A stretch of DNA of 64,000 nt from Fomes fomentarius. Lineage: Eukaryota; Basidiomycota; Agaricomycetes; Polyporales; Polyporaceae. The stretch covers positions 868,001 to 932,000 of the forward strand of contig JABYQN010000010.1 in assembly GCA_022606135.1 (NCBI GenBank). The letters run 5' to 3'. How positions within the stretch are numbered: the first letter of the stretch is position 1; each line of letters opens with the position of its first letter. The notes beneath the pieces are model-generated. The model saw nothing but the letters and a program-made list of their open reading frames with translations. It did not search any database and was not told where the DNA came from. The translations under genes were made by a program, and so were the position numbers. Of the stretch, positions 60,358 to 64,000 are shown in pieces.

Positions 60358-63300
60358 ATGGGAGATATCAAAGTCGACTCTATCCCTGTCCTCTCTTCGG
60401 CAAATCAGTACAATGACTGGTCTGCCAAGATGAAGGGCTATTTCATCTTCATGGACTGTTGGAGTGTTGTCAAAGGCGCTACTCGTCCTACTAAGCAAGC
60501 TGCCAAGGACAAGTGGGATAAACTTGATGGGCAAACTCGCGGCATGATGTACATGCGTGTCGCACCAAACTTTCACTACGTTCTGGACACTCAGATTCCT
60601 GTCTCGGGTGGACAACCCAGGGACATGACTGCTGCTGAGTCCTGGGAAGCGTTACAGAACAAGTTTGGCAAGCCTAACAGTGCCCACGTCTGGGGTTTGT
60701 TCGAGTCACTCGTCGCTGAGCCTCGAATGAACGAACAGAAGCCCCTTCAGGATCAGATGATGCGTCTTATCACACACCTGCACGAAATCAGTAGCAACAG
60801 TGTCACGCTCTCTGACAACATGCAAGCCCTTCTCTTGATGTCCAAAATCCCGGAGTCGTACCGGTCCATGGTTTCTGCGCTTATGGCGACCACAGACCTC
60901 GACAAGGTCACTCTTGACGACATCCAGTCGAAGACCTTGGCTGAGGAGTCCATGCGCAAGAATGGCCAGTCTGCGAACAAGGTCTCCCAGACCAAGCCGA
61001 AGCCTAAGGGTCCCTGCTCTCATTGCAGAAGTGGCTCTCATCATGAGTCCAACTGCTATCAGAAGTACCCTGAGAAGCATCCCAAAGGCAAGGGCAAGGG
61101 TAAAGGGAAGGACAAAGACAAGGATAAGGACAAGGGGAAGAATAAGGACACTTCTCATAACCATGCACACGTCACTACCAAGTCTGTATCATCTGTACTT
61201 GTAGCCGGTTCGTCTAACATCGCTGCTTCTTTCTATGATGAGGCTATGGCCTCGAACAGTGTGAACTGGACTGCATGGCTGATGGACTCTGGAGCCTCTC
61301 AACATATCACTGGTGATCTCTCTGAGTTCATTGAGTACCAACCCTTCGATTCGCCTGTACTGTTTAACACTGCTGGACAAGGTGATAGCAGCGTCATTCA
61401 GGCACTTGGGGAAGGAACTCTGTCTGGAGAAACCTGGTTAGACGGTCAGAAGGTAGCAATTACTCTGAACCACGTCTACTACATACCAGGCACCATTGGT
61501 CACATCTTCTCGACTGGCTCCATTGAGCGCAATGGTTACTCCCTCTTTCAAGGGGATGGGCACATGTGCATTTTCGACAAGCTGCCTGACGGCGCTGTCA
61601 AACATGGTTCGACGATTCATATCAAGGGTCGTAAGATCCTGGAGGCGCGATACAACCCTTCGTCTAATTGTTATTGGACTATTATTGAGCTTCACAACAG
61701 CAAGCGCGTCTATCTCAATGTCCGTAAGTTCAAGACCTGGCACTGTTGTTTTGGTCATGCGGGCAAGGACATTCTGCGCAACCTTCCTAAGCATACTAAG
61801 GGGGTTGATGCTGTTGATCCTGCAGACGAAGAACCGTGTGATGGATGTGCTTTTGGCAAATCCACTCGTAACCCCTTTCCACCTTCTGAGAAGCGTGCTA
61901 CTGAAGTTCTTGAGCGAGTCCATACGGACCTCGATGGACCGATGCGCACTCAGGCTATCGGAGGTTGGAAATACTTCGCCGGTTTCATTGATGACTATTC
62001 TGGTCTCGCTCGTGCTTACTTCCTTAAACACAAGTCTGACACAATCCAAGCGTTCAAAGACTATAAGGCGTGGGCTGAGAACCAGACTGGCAAGAAGATC
62101 AAATCGATCCGCTCAGATCGAGGGGGGAATACACATCAGACGAGTTCTCTACACTTCTTCATTTGCACGGTATTGAGCACCAGAAGACTCTACCAGGTTC
62201 ACCTCAACAGAATGGACGTGCTGAGCGCTGGAACCGCATTATTACTGAAAAGGCTCTGTCTATGCTCCACCAAGCAGGCCTTAGTCATGGTTTCTGGCAA
62301 CTTGCTCTTGACACAGCCGTTCATATCTACAATCGTCAATCTATGCGACGACACAAGTGGTCGTGCCCCATCACTGTTTGGGATGGTACTGTTCCAGACA
62401 TCTCTTACTTCAGAGTGTTTGGGTGCAAAGCTTTTGTCCACGTGCAGAAGGCAAAGCGCAAAGGGAAACTCGACAAGAAGGCTGTTGAGATGATCTTCGT
62501 CGGGTATGAGTCTGGTTCCAAGGGGTATAGGTTTTGGAATCCAGCCAACCGCTCTATCGTCGTGTCCCACAATGCAACATTTGATGAAGAGTCTTTCCCT
62601 GCTCATAACTTACCTGGCAACCGTCCTTCTACCCTGGACAACAGTCCGTTCTCAGATGATCAATCGGATGATTCCTCGAACGATGACTCTGATTCGGTCG
62701 ATCCCAATGATGCAATTCCTTTCATTCCTCCCAACCTCTTCGAACCACCACAACCTGACCCTCCAGCAGATGCTGATCCCACTCCTCCTGCAGAAGCTCC
62801 TGCTGAGCCTCCTCCTCCTCTGCAATGTCTTCCTACGCTGCCTCCTGTCATTCCTCCTCGTCCTCCTCACAAACGTGGTCGTCACCCTCCAGTGGGAGCT
62901 AATGAACCAAGCATTGCTCGCAACCGTCCTCGTCATGAAAAAGCTGGTATTCCCCACAAGGACAGGACTGATAACAACGTGTATGACGATCCTGCACATG
63001 CTGATAATCAGATCGACAAGGATGGCAATCTGCACGAAGCGGAGACGATACTTGCTTTTCTAGCTGCCGCTCAGTATAAAGCTGGCTTACCTCAGTCGCA
63101 TAAGGAAGCCATGCGCTCACCTGATGCTGGGAAATGGCGCGAAGCTGAGAAGTCAGAGTTTGAGTTGCTTATAGAGAATAAGACTTGGGTTCTCATTCCT
63201 CGTCCCAAGGGCCGGCATGTTGTCTCTAACCGCTGGGTCTATGACATCAAACATGATGGGCGGTACAAGGCTCGTCTGGTTGCAAAGGGTTTCACTCAGG

Positions 63301-64000
63301 TGTGGGGAGAGGACTACCATGAGATGTTCTCTCCAGTGGCGCGGTTTGAGTCTATCCGATATTTACTCATGCATGCAGCACTTGAGGACTGGGACATCGA
63401 GTCAATGGATGTCAAGACTGCGTTCCTGAATGGTGATCTAGATGAGGAGATTTATATGGAACAGCCGGAAGGCTGGGTCGTTCCTGGGAAGGAAGATCAC
63501 GTCTGTCTACTCAGAAAGGCTATCTATGGTCTTAAGCAGGCGTTGCGTCAGTGGAATGCGAAAATCCATCAATCGCTTCTAGATCTGGGATTTACATGGA
63601 CATATTCTGATGCTGGGATTTACGTATATCGGCGACAAGGGGGGGATCACGTCACAATTGTCGTTCTTTATGTCGACAATCTACTTCTGATGGGCGATCA
63701 GTCTAGTCACATCAAACAAGTCAAGTGTTCGCTTTCTAAGCAGTACAAGATGACGGACTTGGGATCTGTACAGCGCTTCCTTGGTCTTCGCATCACTCGT
63801 GATCGATCTACTCGTATGATTGACATTGACCAGGAAGAGTACATCCAGTCTGTTCTTGAGCGCTTTCAGATGGCTGACTGTAAACCCTCACGTACACCCC
63901 TTCCTACTGGTGCTGTCTTGGCAAGTGCCGACGAACCAGCTTCCGATCAGTTCAGGCAATGCTACCAGAGTCTCATTGGCAGTCTTTTGTACGCCATGCT
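60358..64000 (+). pseudogene. Copia gag-pol polyprotein (frameshift, active-site change; 3' truncated by window)
   Basis: From MGDIKVDSIP: Gag (WSAKMKGYFIFMD, WEALQNKFGK), a CCHC knuckle (CSHCRSGSHHESNC), a Lys-Gly/Lys-Asp-rich linker, protease LMDSGASQH, the integrase HHCC (WHCCFGHAG ... CDGCAFGK) and DDE core (HTDLDGP, IRSDRGG). At a six-base G run (62122-62127) the frame shifts by one; the next frame then stays open to the window end and carries NGRAERWNRI, a Pro-rich spacer and reverse transcriptase (YKARLVAKGFTQ, VKTAFLNGDLDEEIYMEQP, KAIYGLKQ). The catalytic YVDD reads YVDN (Asn codon 63678-63680). Confidence 0.88.

Larger units (their letters stand above)
58793..64000 (+). mobile_element. 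Ty1/copia retrotransposon (3' end outside the window)
   Basis: It starts with an LTR (58793-59689) and continues through gag, protease, integrase and reverse transcriptase in copia order; RNase H and the 3' LTR lie beyond the right edge. The coding region carries one stop in the leader frame, one frameshift in integrase and a substitution in the reverse transcriptase active site. Confidence 0.88.

Noticed and set aside
61438..62176. Long frames antisense and out of phase within the copia element
   Set aside because: They are shadows of the gag-pol frame, which contains all recognisable motifs.

Overview
The window is nuclear DNA of a filamentous basidiomycete, most likely an Agaricomycete. 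Genes are dense and rich in short introns. I reconstructed about 117 introns, mostly 46-100 nt, with GTRNGT donors. The conserved proteins have fungal architecture: UNC93-like, Yop1, Ost5, Rpa12, Get2, Swc2/YL1, Bcp1, Vps35. Almost every gene had to be joined across introns by hand; where I give an amino-acid length, the exon lengths sum to a multiple of three.

Layout. 1-4.4 kb: the end of a Q/P-rich gene (possibly VPS27-like) and a BNI4-like gene (-). 5.4-13.9 kb: a nitrogen-catabolism block with an amidase (+) and two tandem proline dehydrogenases (-). 14.1-18.8 kb: RTF2 (+) and an UNC93-like transporter (-), with a 1.07 kb inverted-repeat element between them that overruns the transporter's 3' end. 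20.3-27.1 kb: YOP1 (-), OST5 (+), RPA12 (-), LTA4H-type aminopeptidase (+) and an Arf-GAP (-). 27.5-33.7 kb: two unrecognised genes, HAUS1 (-), GET2 (+) and mitoribosomal mL61 (-). 33.9-47 kb: VPS72/SWC2 (+), meiotic MSH4 (+, about 24 exons), a DAO-type FAD oxidoreductase (-), BCP1 (+) and VPS35 (-).

From about 47.1 kb to the end the character changes. There are no host genes, CpG is visibly scarce over long stretches, and repeats dominate: a PIF/Harbinger-like MITE (47.5-48.3 kb), two further inverted-repeat elements (49.1-50.4 and 50.6-50.9 kb), a decayed coding repeat (53.5-55.7 kb), a chromodomain Ty3/gypsy remnant with one LTR and a solo LTR inserted in it (55.7-58.3 kb), and a Ty1/copia element with its 5' LTR that runs off the right edge (58.8-64 kb).

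Three cross-cutting observations stand out. (1) Five otherwise intact genes or elements are broken by one missing base in a C/G homopolymer, six sites in all, which points to systematic base undercalling in the assembly rather than pseudogenes. (2) Microexons of 10-26 nt recur, including a 10-nt exon conserved in both proline dehydrogenases. (3) Six introns have GC-AG ends (about 5 percent), some fixed by conserved protein motifs.

I did not find a clearly new multi-gene system. The most original items are the microexons, the transposon-derived tail of the transporter, the cluster of Gcn4/AP-1-type sites in the copia LTR, and the CpG-to-TpG/CpA damage that hits the reverse transcriptase catalytic aspartate.
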